Below are positions 44,573-52,851 of a DNA stretch of 64,000 bases, one piece after another. A model generated the notes under the pieces. That model saw only the letters and a program-made list of their open reading frames with translations. It was not told the origin of the DNA and did no database searches. Each line of letters begins with the position of its first letter. Position 1 is the first letter of the stretch. Origin of the DNA: CAWEPK01 sp963835595 (lineage in GTDB: Bacteria > Desulfobacterota > Syntrophorhabdia > Syntrophorhabdales > WCHB1-27); the NCBI GenBank assembly GCA_963835595.1, contig CAWIGL010000002.1, positions 124,001 to 188,000 on the forward strand, given 5' to 3'. The position numbers and the translations under genes were made by a program.

Positions 44573-46752
44573 TGCCTTCCCGGCGCCTGATAGTAAACAA
44601 AATAGTCCTTGTCGAAGATATTGGTGACCGCCAGAGAGACCGACACAAAGGACGCTGCCTGGTAAGAGAGCTTCGCGTCGGCCGTAAAGAACGGGTCGTA
44701 GGACCCGTAGACCCCGTTGAACCGGTCGCTGTTCGTGTCCTGGCCGTACCTCTTGCTGACGTAGCGGCCGTTGAGGCTGCCCGAAAACGATCTGTAAGTG
44801 AGCTCGCCGCCCACGTTGAACATCTGGGCAGGGACCTGGGCAACCCGGCAGCCGACGGCTGCCGGGTTGATCGCGTCCCTCACCAGGGTCGCGTCGTTGT
44901 GCGTATAGTTGGCGAAGAGGCGGAGCCATTTCTCGAATTTCTGTTCGAGGGCGAGCTCGAACCCCTTGATGTCCGCCTTGCCCACGTTGACGGAATTGAC
45001 CGTCATCGGGTTGACGTTGTACTGGTAGATCAGGTCGTTCACGTAGTTCTCGAAGTAAGTGGCCTTGAAGACGCCGCCTTTCCACACCTTCTGCTCGCCG
45101 CCTATCTCCCACGAGGTGGTCGTCTCGGGTTTGAGGAACGGGTTCGAGTTGTAAGTGACGCCGGAGACCGACCTCCACGTCCTGAATAGGTTATATATGC
45201 TGGGCGGCCTGAAGGCCTGGCCGACGGAGCCCCTTATCACGGTGCCCCCGTTCTCGAAGGGGGTGTAGACGAGCGCGCCCTTGGGGCTGAAGTAATTGGC
45301 GCTGTTCGACGGGAAATGCTGGGGGTAGCCGGGAGCGCCTATCGTGTTGGCGAAGCCGTCGAAGACCCTCCACCAGTCCTCCCTCCCGCCTAAATACGCG
45401 GTAAGGGGCTTTATGATATGGATCTCGTCCTGGGCGAAGAGTGCATAGCTCGTGTCCCTGCCGCCCGACTGGTCGAGGATTCCGTTCTTAGTGTACTCGT
45501 CCCTCCAGGAGCTTAAGTTCCACTCGGTCGTGCCCTCCCAGTCGTACCTGTAGGAGCCGCCAGCGGTGAGGATGTTCCTCTCGCCAAACGGTCTCGTAGC
45601 CTGGATATCGCCGAAATACGAAGTCGAAGGGCTGGAGCTGAGCGTGCCCGGCCCGCCGGCGAGCTGCGTAGCCGATGAAGAGCCGGGCGTGATGTACCAG
45701 TTCTCACCCTGCTTCATCATGCCGAAGAACGCCTTGGCCTTCACATCCCCTATCTCCGTCTCGTAGCCTCCCTTATAGGTATCGGTGCTCATGCGGCCGG
45801 GCGCCCCGATAAAGCTCGCCTGTCCGACCGAGCCGTAGCCGAACACGTTGGCCCCTGGCCTATTGAAGAGGTAGCTGTTAGGGCTGCCGTAGTCGTACAT
45901 GTAGGTGGTCCTGTAATAGGCCAGGTTAAACCGGGAGTCGGGCGTCGGCTCGTATTGCACCTTGGCGGCGATATCCTGGTCCCACCAACTGTTATTCCCC
46001 TTGTCGCCTATGAGGTAGCGCGGGGCGCCGAGGTTGCTCACCGTCGGCGACCAGCCGCCGATGCCTGCGGGCGGGCGGCTTGCCTGCTCGTTGAAATCCG
46101 TGGGATAGCCGCGCGTCGCCTGGTAGCCGTAGCTCACGAACATGGAGAGCTTGTCGGCGTACTTGTTGCCGTAAGAAGTATATGTCCTCCAGTAGTCATT
46201 GGAACCGTAAGCGCCCTTCGTTATAAACTCTTCTTTCTCGGGCATCCTGGTGAGGATATTGACGACTCCGCCCATCGCGTAGCCGCCGTAGAGGCTTGAG
46301 AAGGGGCCGCGTATGACCTCGATCTGCCTTATGTCCTCCGGCGCCAGCCCCCCGAACTGCACGTTGCCCGTATAGGCGCTGTTGAGCGGCATACCGTCGA
46401 GGAGGACCAGTGTGCGCTGCTGGCCGGGAAAGCCCCGCATGGTGATGCTCGCCTGCGCGTCGGTAAGCCCCTTGCCGCGCGTATCGAAGACGCCGGGAAG
46501 CGTATTGACCGCCTGGTCCGGGGCCATGATCTCCCTCTGCTCTATGTCTTTCCTCGTAACGACGCTCGTGGACGCCGGGGCCTGCGAGGCCTCCTTCTCC
46601 GTCCTCGTTGCCGTCACGACGATCTGCTCAAGCTCCATCCGGTTCTTTTGCTGCACCGGCGCTGCCTCTGCATCCGTGGGGTTCTTCTCCTGCGCCCATG
46701 CTGTCCCTGCAAACAGGGCCACGGCGAAAAGCAGCAAACAATACCTCGCCAA
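44542..46752 (-). CDS. TonB-dependent outer-membrane receptor
   Basis: About 736 residues. Signal peptide ARYCLLLFAVALFAGTAWAQ, TonB-box-like EQIVVTATRTEKE, plug domain (TMRGFPGQQRTLVLLDGMPL, IRQIEVIRGPFSSLYGGYAM, GGVVNILTRMPEKE) and a beta-barrel ending in the aromatic signature GTVTVTF. Barrel blocks include GSVGQAFRPPSIYNLFRTW. It imports a scarce ligand for the ABC system encoded downstream. TTG 46752 follows AAAGGGAGGG at good spacing; the in-frame TTG at 46782 falls in the attenuator U-run. Confidence 0.92.
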   Translation of the reverse strand: MARYCLLLFAVALFAGTAWAQEKNPTDAEAAPVQQKNRMELEQIVVTATRTEKEASQAPASTSVVTRKDIEQREIMAPDQAVNTLPGVFDTRGKGLTDAQASITMRGFPGQQRTLVLLDGMPLNSAYTGNVQFGGLAPEDIRQIEVIRGPFSSLYGGYAMGGVVNILTRMPEKEEFITKGAYGSNDYWRTYTSYGNKYADKLSMFVSYGYQATRGYPTDFNEQASRPPAGIGGWSPTVSNLGAPRYLIGDKGNNSWWDQDIAAKVQYEPTPDSRFNLAYYRTTYMYDYGSPNSYLFNRPGANVFGYGSVGQASFIGAPGRMSTDTYKGGYETEIGDVKAKAFFGMMKQGENWYITPGSSSATQLAGGPGTLSSSPSTSYFGDIQATRPFGERNILTAGGSYRYDWEGTTEWNLSSWRDEYTKNGILDQSGGRDTSYALFAQDEIHIIKPLTAYLGGREDWWRVFDGFANTIGAPGYPQHFPSNSANYFSPKGALVYTPFENGGTVIRGSVGQAFRPPSIYNLFRTWRSVSGVTYNSNPFLKPETTTSWEIGGEQKVWKGGVFKATYFENYVNDLIYQYNVNPMTVNSVNVGKADIKGFELALEQKFEKWLRLFANYTHNDATLVRDAINPAAVGCRVAQVPAQMFNVGGELTYRSFSGSLNGRYVSKRYGQDTNSDRFNGVYGSYDPFFTADAKLSYQAASFVSVSLAVTNIFDKDYFVYYQAPGRQWFGTVTVTF

Positions 46753-46784
46753 CCTGCCCTCCCTTTCGCTTCGCCCAAACAAAA

Positions 46785-46837
46785 AGCGGCCGCGAAGACC
46801 ACCTCCTATGATGGTGGACGGGCCTTCGTGGCCGCTT
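46785..46837 (-). terminator. Attenuator-like hairpin in the TonB-operon leader
   Basis: On the minus strand AAGCGGCC-A-CGAAG pairs with CTTCG-C-GGCCGCTT, topped by CCACC with GGTGG, and is followed by TTTTT, 29 bases before the receptor start. Upstream in the same leader are two more hairpins: GTCTTCCA with TGGAAGAC (46875-46897) and CCCC-TGC-GGGG (46861-46871). A promoter, ordered stems and a terminator before the first gene suggest conditional read-through. Confidence 0.6.
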
Positions 46838-46910
46838 AAAACTATTATCGCTTTTGATGACCCCTGCGGGGCCTGTCTTCCATACTTTTTGGAAGACTCT
46901 CTTACTTCTT

Positions 46911-46939
46911 TATATCACACCGGATACCCCTTTAGTCAA
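46911..46939 (-). promoter_or_regulatory. Promoter of the TonB-CobN operon
   Basis: On the minus strand TTGACT (46939-46934), 17-bp spacer, GATATA (46916-46911). The leader would be about 150 nt. Confidence 0.6.
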
Positions 46940-47059
46940 GTGAAAACTCGCTTCGGTTGACACCGGCGGCCCTGCATGATAATTTCTGCGGCATAATCGC
47001 TTGGCAAGAGGGCCGTTTATCGGCCTTGTGAAAGTCCGAAGGGGAGGAAGCCCGCAGAG

Positions 47060-47550
47060 ATGGAGCATACAGCAGCCCGCGGGCCGGGGCAGAGGCGCGC
47101 GGCCCCACGGTTGAGGCTGGTCGAGCAGGAGCGGTACGCGTTCCTCTACCCGGCAAAGATAGGGCCGGAGGATTTGACTCCGGCGCCCACTTCGGCGCGG
47201 ACAACATCATCCTGCTTTTGAGCCGCGCCCGCGCGCATATCTTTCACTCCATCGGCCTCGCAGAGGCGAACCTCGGCGACGGCGCAACGGGCATCATTAT
47301 AGTCGATCTGACGGTAAGTTTCAGGGCTGAAGCCTTTCTCTCGGATGAGATCGCCGTGGAGACGCACTTCGGAGCGTTTACGGCCAAGGGCTTCCGCATC
47401 TATCAAAGAATGAGAAAAGGCGGGCAGGTCATTGCCCTGGCCGAGACGTCCGTGCTCACCTTCGACTACCGGTCGAGGAAGGCGGTCCCCATACCCGAGG
47501 GCTTCCTGAAGGCGCTCCCCGCCTGCCTGGGAACACAGGCCGGCCTGTAG
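47060..47550 (+). CDS. Thioesterase-like (4HBT hotdog) protein (one frameshift)
   Basis: About 163 residues. ATG 47060 follows GGGGAGGAAG. The conserved part is VEQERYAFLYPAKI, then after a one-base change near 47170-47185 SGAHFGADNIILLLSRARAH, GLAEANLGDGATGIIIVDLT, FRAEAFLSDEIAVETHFGAF and RMRKGGQVIALAETSVLTFD, the beta-strand pattern of acyl-CoA thioesterases. It is divergent from the TonB operon. Substrate unknown. Confidence 0.75.
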
Positions 47551-47693
47551 CCCGCACAATCGCGGTTGTTTCACCCGTCCGAACACGTCCCGGCGCCTTT
47601 CGCGCGGCCTCTAGCGGCACGGGGCTTCCTCGCCGACCTCTCACCACGCCCCTGATTTTGCAATTTGTCGCGTTCTTCTCTATCTTACTATAT

Positions 47694-48461
47694 ATGAACG
47701 ATTGTAATGTGAACGGACGCGGCGAATGCATCCTGAAGATCACAGGGCTGACGAAGGACTACGGCCGGTTCAGGGCGCTCGACCACGTCTCCTTTTCGGT
47801 GGGCCAGGGGGAGATAGTCGGGCTGCTCGGTCCCAACGGGGCAGGCAAGACAACGACCATCAACATGATCCTCGGCATCCTGAAGGCGACGGAGGGCGAC
47901 ATCGAGGTGCTGGGGGGAAACCTGGACAGGCGCAGGTCGGAGATCAGCTGCAGCGTCAACTTCGCGGCCGTCTATGCCCACGTGCCCGCCAACCTGACCG
48001 TCAGGCAGAACCTGTATGTCTTCGCCCTCCTTTACGGGGTCAGGAAGGTAAAAGAGAGGATAGCCGCGCTCATGGCCGAGTTCGACCTGGAGCACCTCGC
48101 AGACAAGAAGTCCGGGCTCCTCTCCTCCGGGGAGCTGAGCCGCCTGAGCCTTGCAAAGGCCGTAATGAACACGCCGAGGCTCCTGCTTTTAGACGAGCCT
48201 ACCGCCTCGCTCGACCCAAGCATCTCGCTGCTCGTCCGCGACAAGATAAAGGGCTATGTCCGCAGCGCGAAGGCGGGGATTCTCTGGACGTCCCACAACA
48301 TGAGCGAGATCGAGGAGGTCTGTAACAAGGTGCTTTTCCTGTCGCACGGGCAGATCCTGCTGGAGGGCGACCCCGGCAGGCTGCCGGCCGAGCACGGGAA
48401 GAAAGACCTCGAAGAGCTTTTCATAGCCGTTGCGCGGGAGCCCGTCTCCCCGAAGGGATGA
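47694..48461 (+). CDS. ABC transporter ATPase (ABC-2 type)
   Basis: 255 residues. ILKITGLTKDYGRFRALDHV, VGLLGPNGAGKTTTINMILG (Walker A), LLSSGELSRLSLAKAVM (signature with SSGE in place of SGGQ), LLLLDEPTASLDP (Walker B) and LWTSHNMSEIEEVCNK (H-loop). It pairs with the permease 4 bases downstream. The frame is open upstream to 47658, but ATG 47694 gives the normal N-terminus. Confidence 0.9.
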   Translation: MNDCNVNGRGECILKITGLTKDYGRFRALDHVSFSVGQGEIVGLLGPNGAGKTTTINMILGILKATEGDIEVLGGNLDRRRSEISCSVNFAAVYAHVPANLTVRQNLYVFALLYGVRKVKERIAALMAEFDLEHLADKKSGLLSSGELSRLSLAKAVMNTPRLLLLDEPTASLDPSISLLVRDKIKGYVRSAKAGILWTSHNMSEIEEVCNKVLFLSHGQILLEGDPGRLPAEHGKKDLEELFIAVAREPVSPKG

Positions 48462-48465
48462 GCGG

Positions 48466-49275
48466 ATGAGCCTTTACAGGACGCTGGCGATCTTCGTGCG
48501 GCAGCTATTCCTCTTCAAGAGCAACCCCACCCGTCTCGTCAGCGTCTTCCTCTGGCTCATCGTAGACATCATCCAGTGGGGGTTCATAAGCAGATACCTG
48601 GGCTCCCTGGGCCAGGCCACCTTCGGCTTCATCACTGTCATCCTGGGGGCTATTATCCTGTGGGAGTTCATGTCGAGGATCGAGCAGGGGATAATGATGG
48701 CCTTCCTCGAGGACATCTGGACCCAGAACTTCATCAACTTCTTCGCCTCGCCCCTCAGGGTGAGGGAATACCTCGGCGGCCTCATACTTACGAGCATCAC
48801 GAGCGGGGCGGCCGCCTTCGTCGCCATGATCGCGGTGGCCTCCGTGGCCTTCGGCTACAACGTTCTCCGGGTCGGCTCCCTGCTCCTGCCCTTCCTTTTG
48901 ATACTCCTGATTTTCGGCATAGCGATGGGCATATTCGTTTCCGGCCTCATCTTCCGGCTCGGTCCTTCTGCGGAATGGCTCGGCTGGCCCATACCGATGG
49001 TGCTCTCGATCTTTGCGGGCGTCTATTACCCCATCTCGACGCTGCCGTCCTACCTGCAGGTCTTCGCCTGGGCGATCCCGCCCGCGTACGTCTTCGAGAG
49101 CTGCCGCGCAGTCCTCGCCACGGGGAAGCTGCCGCCAGGCTACGTCTCCGACCTCGCCGCAGGCGCCCTGCTTGCGGTGGCCTACCTCGCGCTGACTTCG
49201 CTTTTCTTCGTCAGGGTCTACCGGAGGAACCTGGAGAGCGGCAGTATCTCACGGTTCAACGCAGAGGCGCTTTGA
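48466..49275 (+). CDS. ABC-2 type transporter permease
   Basis: 269 residues with about six membrane helices: LVSVFLWLIVDIIQWGFISR, GFITVILGAIILWEFMSRIE, LLLPFLLILLIFGIAMGIFV and PIPMVLSIFAGVYYPISTLP, the conserved ABC-2 block, followed by FAWAIPPAYVFESCRAVLAT. Translated right after its ATPase. Cargo unknown. Convergent with the methyltransferase gene. Confidence 0.9.
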   Translation: MSLYRTLAIFVRQLFLFKSNPTRLVSVFLWLIVDIIQWGFISRYLGSLGQATFGFITVILGAIILWEFMSRIEQGIMMAFLEDIWTQNFINFFASPLRVREYLGGLILTSITSGAAAFVAMIAVASVAFGYNVLRVGSLLLPFLLILLIFGIAMGIFVSGLIFRLGPSAEWLGWPIPMVLSIFAGVYYPISTLPSYLQVFAWAIPPAYVFESCRAVLATGKLPPGYVSDLAAGALLAVAYLALTSLFFVRVYRRNLESGSISRFNAEAL

Positions 49276-49317
49276 TGGGCGGCGCGCAGGGCCGCCTGTG
49301 GCGGGCGGCTTTGGCCG

Positions 49318-50004
49318 CTATAGCGGCTTACGCCAGCGGGCGGCGATAAACGCCCCTGTCTCCAGGCGTTTTTTGCGGCCCTCCCGCTCGGCCTCGGCGG
49401 CCGTCGCGGGGTCCGCGTCTTTGTCGAAATGGACGGCCGTCGCAACGTCCGCCGGGAAAGGCGCGAGGGCGCGCATGTCGGAGGGCGACCGGAATACAGC
49501 CTTCCTGAATATCGTTTCTCTTTCCCCGGCCTCTTTCTTCCTGCGCACCGCCCAGGGGCTTGCGCTGTTCAGCGTGGCGACGACGACCAGCCCGCCCTCT
49601 TTCGTGACCCGGAAAAGCTCCGCCACGGCGGCAGCGCCGTCCTCTACGAACTCAAGGGCGGTTATCGAGACGGATTTGTCGAATACGGCGTCCCTGAAAG
49701 GCAGTAAGGCCATATCGGCCACGACCGGCCTGAAGAAGGCCGGGTCGAGCCTGCGCACGGAAGTCTTCACCATAGGCAGGGAGACGTCGAGACCTGTGAC
49801 GGATGCCCCCGCAGCCAGGATGGGCGAGGTAAAGACCCCCGTGCCGCTGCCCGCGTCGAGTATCGACTCGCCGGCCGCCGGGGCGAGAAACTCCATGACG
49901 AGGGCCTCCTCGGACGATTTGACGAGCGACCCGATGGGCGTCTCGAACCACCGGTCGTACCGTTCCGGCCAATCGTCGAAAAGCTGTCCTTCTTTTTGCG
50001 ACAT
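49318..50004 (-). CDS. SAM-dependent methyltransferase (class I, type 11-like)
   Basis: About 228 residues. MSQKEGQLFDDWPERYDRWF start, motif I ESILDAGSGTGVFTSPILA, acidic motif VTGLDVSLPMVK, post-motif ADMALLPFRDAVFDKSVSIT and FRVTKEGGLVVVATLNSASP. A Methyltransf_11 protein of the UbiE/BioC style; substrate not predictable. GGAGG lies before the ATG. It is the second gene of a pair with the glycosyltransferase upstream (56 bp gap). Confidence 0.85.
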   Translation of the reverse strand: MSQKEGQLFDDWPERYDRWFETPIGSLVKSSEEALVMEFLAPAAGESILDAGSGTGVFTSPILAAGASVTGLDVSLPMVKTSVRRLDPAFFRPVVADMALLPFRDAVFDKSVSITALEFVEDGAAAVAELFRVTKEGGLVVVATLNSASPWAVRRKKEAGERETIFRKAVFRSPSDMRALAPFPADVATAVHFDKDADPATAAEAEREGRKKRLETGAFIAARWRKPL

Positions 50005-50060
50005 GGACCATCGCCTCCGGCCCGCCGCTTTCCGCCGGGCGGCCTTGCCGCCCCCTATTG

Positions 50061-51749
50061 TCAGGGGGGCGCTGCCGCAGATGCGCTCCTGTTGGCAATA
50101 AGGCACCTGTCAGCCCGGCAGAGCACGGGCGCCTCTGCGATGCCGAGCCTTCTAAGCGAGGCGAGGCGCCTTTCCTTGACGACAACAAGGACCGGCCGCT
50201 CGGACCGGAAGAGCCGCAGGAAGGCCTCCTGCCCCAGGAAGGTCGCTTCCGAGTCCGGGTACTTTGATCCCATCTCAAGCTCACCCTTGAAGCCGGCGAG
50301 GTACACCCTCCTGCCAAGGTAAAAAGGCAGGGTCTCATCGAAGGCGCCGTAGTTAATTACTGCCGCATCCCCTTTCTGCATTTGTCGCGCTGCCAGGGCA
50401 AGCTCCTTCGTCGTATTGAGGCGGTCGACGACGCGGATGTGGACCATGATCCCGACGGCGACCGATAAAGAAAAGGCAGCGAGGAGAACGAACAGCCCGG
50501 CGGGCCGGCGCACTCCCTTTGCTGCGAGGGCGGCAAGGGCGGTCAGGGAAGCCGCCGCCATCCAGAGCGCAAGGCCGTGGAGGCCGCCCGAAATCAGGGC
50601 AAAATCGCCTATGCCGGACAGGAGCCTATCGGCGCTGCCCGTTGCGACAATTAAGCCGCCCACCCCGACGAGGGCGAAGAAGACCGAAAAAACGATAATC
50701 TCGCCCCTCAGCCGGGCAGACTCCCGGCGCATCTCGTCGATGAGGCAGCCCAGGATGACGCAAAGAGCCGGGAAGAACGGCAGGATGTAAGGCGGCAGCT
50801 TCGAGCCCGACAGGCTGAAGAAAATGAAGACGACGCAGCACCAGATCGAGAGCAGCCGCAACTCCTGCCTTTTCCAGAGGCGGGCGGCAGCCCTCGGTAT
50901 GAACACCGACCAGGGGAAAAGCCCTCCGAAAAGCACCGGGAAGAAATAGACGATCGGTCCGCTCCTGTGGTGCTTAGTCGTCACGAACCTCAGGATGTTC
51001 TGGTCGATAAAGAAAAACCCGAAAAACCCCCTTTCCCTGACGCAGATGAGGACGAACCAGGGTACCGCAATGGCGGCGAAGAGGAGCAGCGCCCGCCACG
51101 AAGCGACCTCTTTCAGGAAGGCAAGCCGCTTCTCCCCAAAGAGAAAGAGGACGACCGCGAAGCCCGGCAGCACTATGGCGACAGGCCCCTTCGCCAGCAC
51201 GGCCAGGGCAAGGGCGGCGGAGAGGAGATAAAGGAAACGGCGCATCCCCGTCCGGTAGAACTCGTAGAAGGCGAACACGGCGCCGGAGAGGAGGAAGGAG
51301 AAGAGCATATCGATCGTCGAGATGCGGGCCATGCCGAAGAAGCCGAAGGAGGTCATCAACATGAGGGCCGACAGAAAACCGGCCTCCGCAGAGAAGACCC
51401 GCGCCGCGAAAAAATACGTTGCAAGGACGCATGAAAGGGCCGAGACTGCGTTCGGGAGCCTGAAGGACCATTGACTGATGCCGAAAATCTTGTATGATGC
51501 AGCGCAGGTCCAGTAGAACAGCGGGGGTTTCTCGAAATAGCGGACATAATCGAGGTGGGGCACGACGTAATCCCCCTGCTCGACCATCTCGCGCGGTATC
51601 TCGGCGTACCTGCCCTCGTCCGGCTCTTTGAGCGAATAGCTGCCCAGGTTATAAAAAAACAGGGGGTAAGCGACGGCAAGAATAGCCAGCAGATAGACCA
51701 CTTTCCTTCTGCCGTTGTGCTCCGATGCCACTGATAAGGCCCTCCGCAA
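50061..51749 (-). CDS. ArnT-like membrane glycosyltransferase (PMT/GT83 class)
   Basis: 562 residues, many membrane helices. The luminal active-site region is recognisable: YSLKEPDEGRYAEIPREMVE with the catalytic-type Asp-Glu, then DYVVPHLDYVRYFEKPPLFY and NAVSALSCVLATYFFAARVF. Later loops include ISTIDMLFSFLLSGAVFAFY and LSGSKLPPYILPFFPALCVI. These enzymes move lipid-linked sugars onto lipid A or other acceptors. The C-terminal soluble domain (INYGAFDETLPFYLGRRVYL) matches the ArnT group. Confidence 0.9.
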   Translation of the reverse strand: MRRALSVASEHNGRRKVVYLLAILAVAYPLFFYNLGSYSLKEPDEGRYAEIPREMVEQGDYVVPHLDYVRYFEKPPLFYWTCAASYKIFGISQWSFRLPNAVSALSCVLATYFFAARVFSAEAGFLSALMLMTSFGFFGMARISTIDMLFSFLLSGAVFAFYEFYRTGMRRFLYLLSAALALAVLAKGPVAIVLPGFAVVLFLFGEKRLAFLKEVASWRALLLFAAIAVPWFVLICVRERGFFGFFFIDQNILRFVTTKHHRSGPIVYFFPVLFGGLFPWSVFIPRAAARLWKRQELRLLSIWCCVVFIFFSLSGSKLPPYILPFFPALCVILGCLIDEMRRESARLRGEIIVFSVFFALVGVGGLIVATGSADRLLSGIGDFALISGGLHGLALWMAAASLTALAALAAKGVRRPAGLFVLLAAFSLSVAVGIMVHIRVVDRLNTTKELALAARQMQKGDAAVINYGAFDETLPFYLGRRVYLAGFKGELEMGSKYPDSEATFLGQEAFLRLFRSERPVLVVVKERRLASLRRLGIAEAPVLCRADRCLIANRSASAAAPP

Positions 51750-51965
51750 GCGGCCTTCGGCCGCTTTCAGCGCCTATTGTAGCACAGATTCCGAAGTCAA
51801 TGTATTTGCGGTAGGCGTCAGGGGCGGGCCGGAGGGAGAGAGGCCGTCGGTCCCTCCGGTCGCCGCGCTGACGGGGGCAAAGGCAAAGGCGGTAAGGAGA
51901 GGCATCCGGAAACCGCCTTGCCATCTGTCTTCATCTTCACCTGCAAGTACTATTTGATGCCATCG

Positions 51966-52010
51966 ATAACGCATGATCGTTATATATCATCTGATATAAC
52001 GAACTGTCAA
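51966..52010 (-). promoter_or_regulatory. Palindromic operator array overlapping a minus-strand promoter
   Basis: Half-sites ATAACG (51966-51971), CGTTATAT (51978-51985) and ATATAACG (51994-52001) make two overlapping palindromes. On the minus strand TTGACA (52010-52005), 16-bp spacer and GATATA (51988-51983) form a promoter covered by them. The rest of 51750-52112 shows no gene I can support. Confidence 0.5.
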
Positions 52011-52112
52011 GTATTTTTTTCATATTTTTTTCAGATAGGCGAAAGTTTTTCTGATTTTCTGCGCCGATGCTTAGGACCAGGCGCGTCCGGCCGGCATTGC
52101 AGAAGATTTTTA

Positions 52113-52140
52113 TTGACTAATTAAAATATCCATTTAGAAT
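52113..52140 (+). promoter_or_regulatory. Promoter of the tetR-RND operon
   Basis: TTGACT (52113-52118), 16-bp spacer, TAGAAT (52135-52140), 24 bases before the tetR start. Confidence 0.55.
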
Positions 52141-52164
52141 ATGTTTTTTACTTTGGAGGTCAGA

Positions 52165-52851
52165 ATGAAGGTCGCCAGACAGGATTCCGTGAAGACCCGA
52201 AGCAGCCTCCTCGCTGCGGCGGGGAGGATATTTGCCGAAAAGGGATACCACGAAGCGACGATCGCGGAGATCAGCGAGACGGCCGGAGCAAACATTGCGG
52301 CCGTGAACTACCACTTCGGCGACAAGGAGACGTTGTACAGGGAGGCATGGCGGCAGTCCTTCCGCGACTCCATCGAGGCGCACCCGCCGGACGGCGGCGT
52401 CCCGGCCGATGCCCCGGCTGAGGAGCGCCTGCGAGGGCAGATCAGGGCGCTTCTCATGAGGATCAGCGACGAGGGGAACCGCGAGTTCAGCATCTCCCAC
52501 AAAGAGCTCGCAAACCCCACGGGGCTGCTTGAAGAGGTCATGAGTGAGGAGCTGGAGCCCCTGCGCCGGAGGATCGAGGCGGTAGTAGGAGAGATCATCG
52601 GCGCGAGGGCGTCGAAAAAGGAGGTCCGTTTCTGCGCGATAAGCGTGATGAGCCAGTGCGTCATCCCGGCAGTCATCACCCGTGTCGCAAAGGCTTGCCA
52701 CGGCGGTGAGCACGCCTTCTGGCAGGTGGACGACATAGAAGCCTACGCAGGGCACGTGATCGCCTTCTCCATGGCCGGCATAGACGCAGCCGGCCGTGAG
52801 ACGGAAGAGGGCCGGCCGCGGCCGCGCACAAGAGGTACGTATGCAGAGTGA
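52165..52851 (+). CDS. TetR-family repressor (CecR-like)
   Basis: 228 residues. HTH: TRSSLLAAAGRIFAEKGYHE, ATIAEISETAGANIAAVNYH, FGDKETLYREAWRQSF. The ligand domain (SHKELANPTGLLEEVMSEEL, FCAISVMSQCVIPAVITRVA) resembles the CecR/DUF1956 group that controls efflux pumps. ATG 52165 follows GGAGG. The stop overlaps the adaptor gene start by 11 bp, so the repressor is the first gene of the efflux operon and likely autoregulated. Confidence 0.92.
   Translation: MKVARQDSVKTRSSLLAAAGRIFAEKGYHEATIAEISETAGANIAAVNYHFGDKETLYREAWRQSFRDSIEAHPPDGGVPADAPAEERLRGQIRALLMRISDEGNREFSISHKELANPTGLLEEVMSEELEPLRRRIEAVVGEIIGARASKKEVRFCAISVMSQCVIPAVITRVAKACHGGEHAFWQVDDIEAYAGHVIAFSMAGIDAAGRETEEGRPRPRTRGTYAE

Noticed and set aside
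43571..45178. Long 535-codon frame ending in the binding protein
   Set aside because: Its first half is out-of-frame antisense-free shadow of the TonB receptor; the real gene starts at 44572.
46752..46960. Cobalamin riboswitch upstream of the TonB receptor
   Set aside because: CCGGTG and CCCCGC strings looked suggestive, but the first lies in the promoter spacer and no B12 box (AGCCAGGAGACCTGCC-like) is present.
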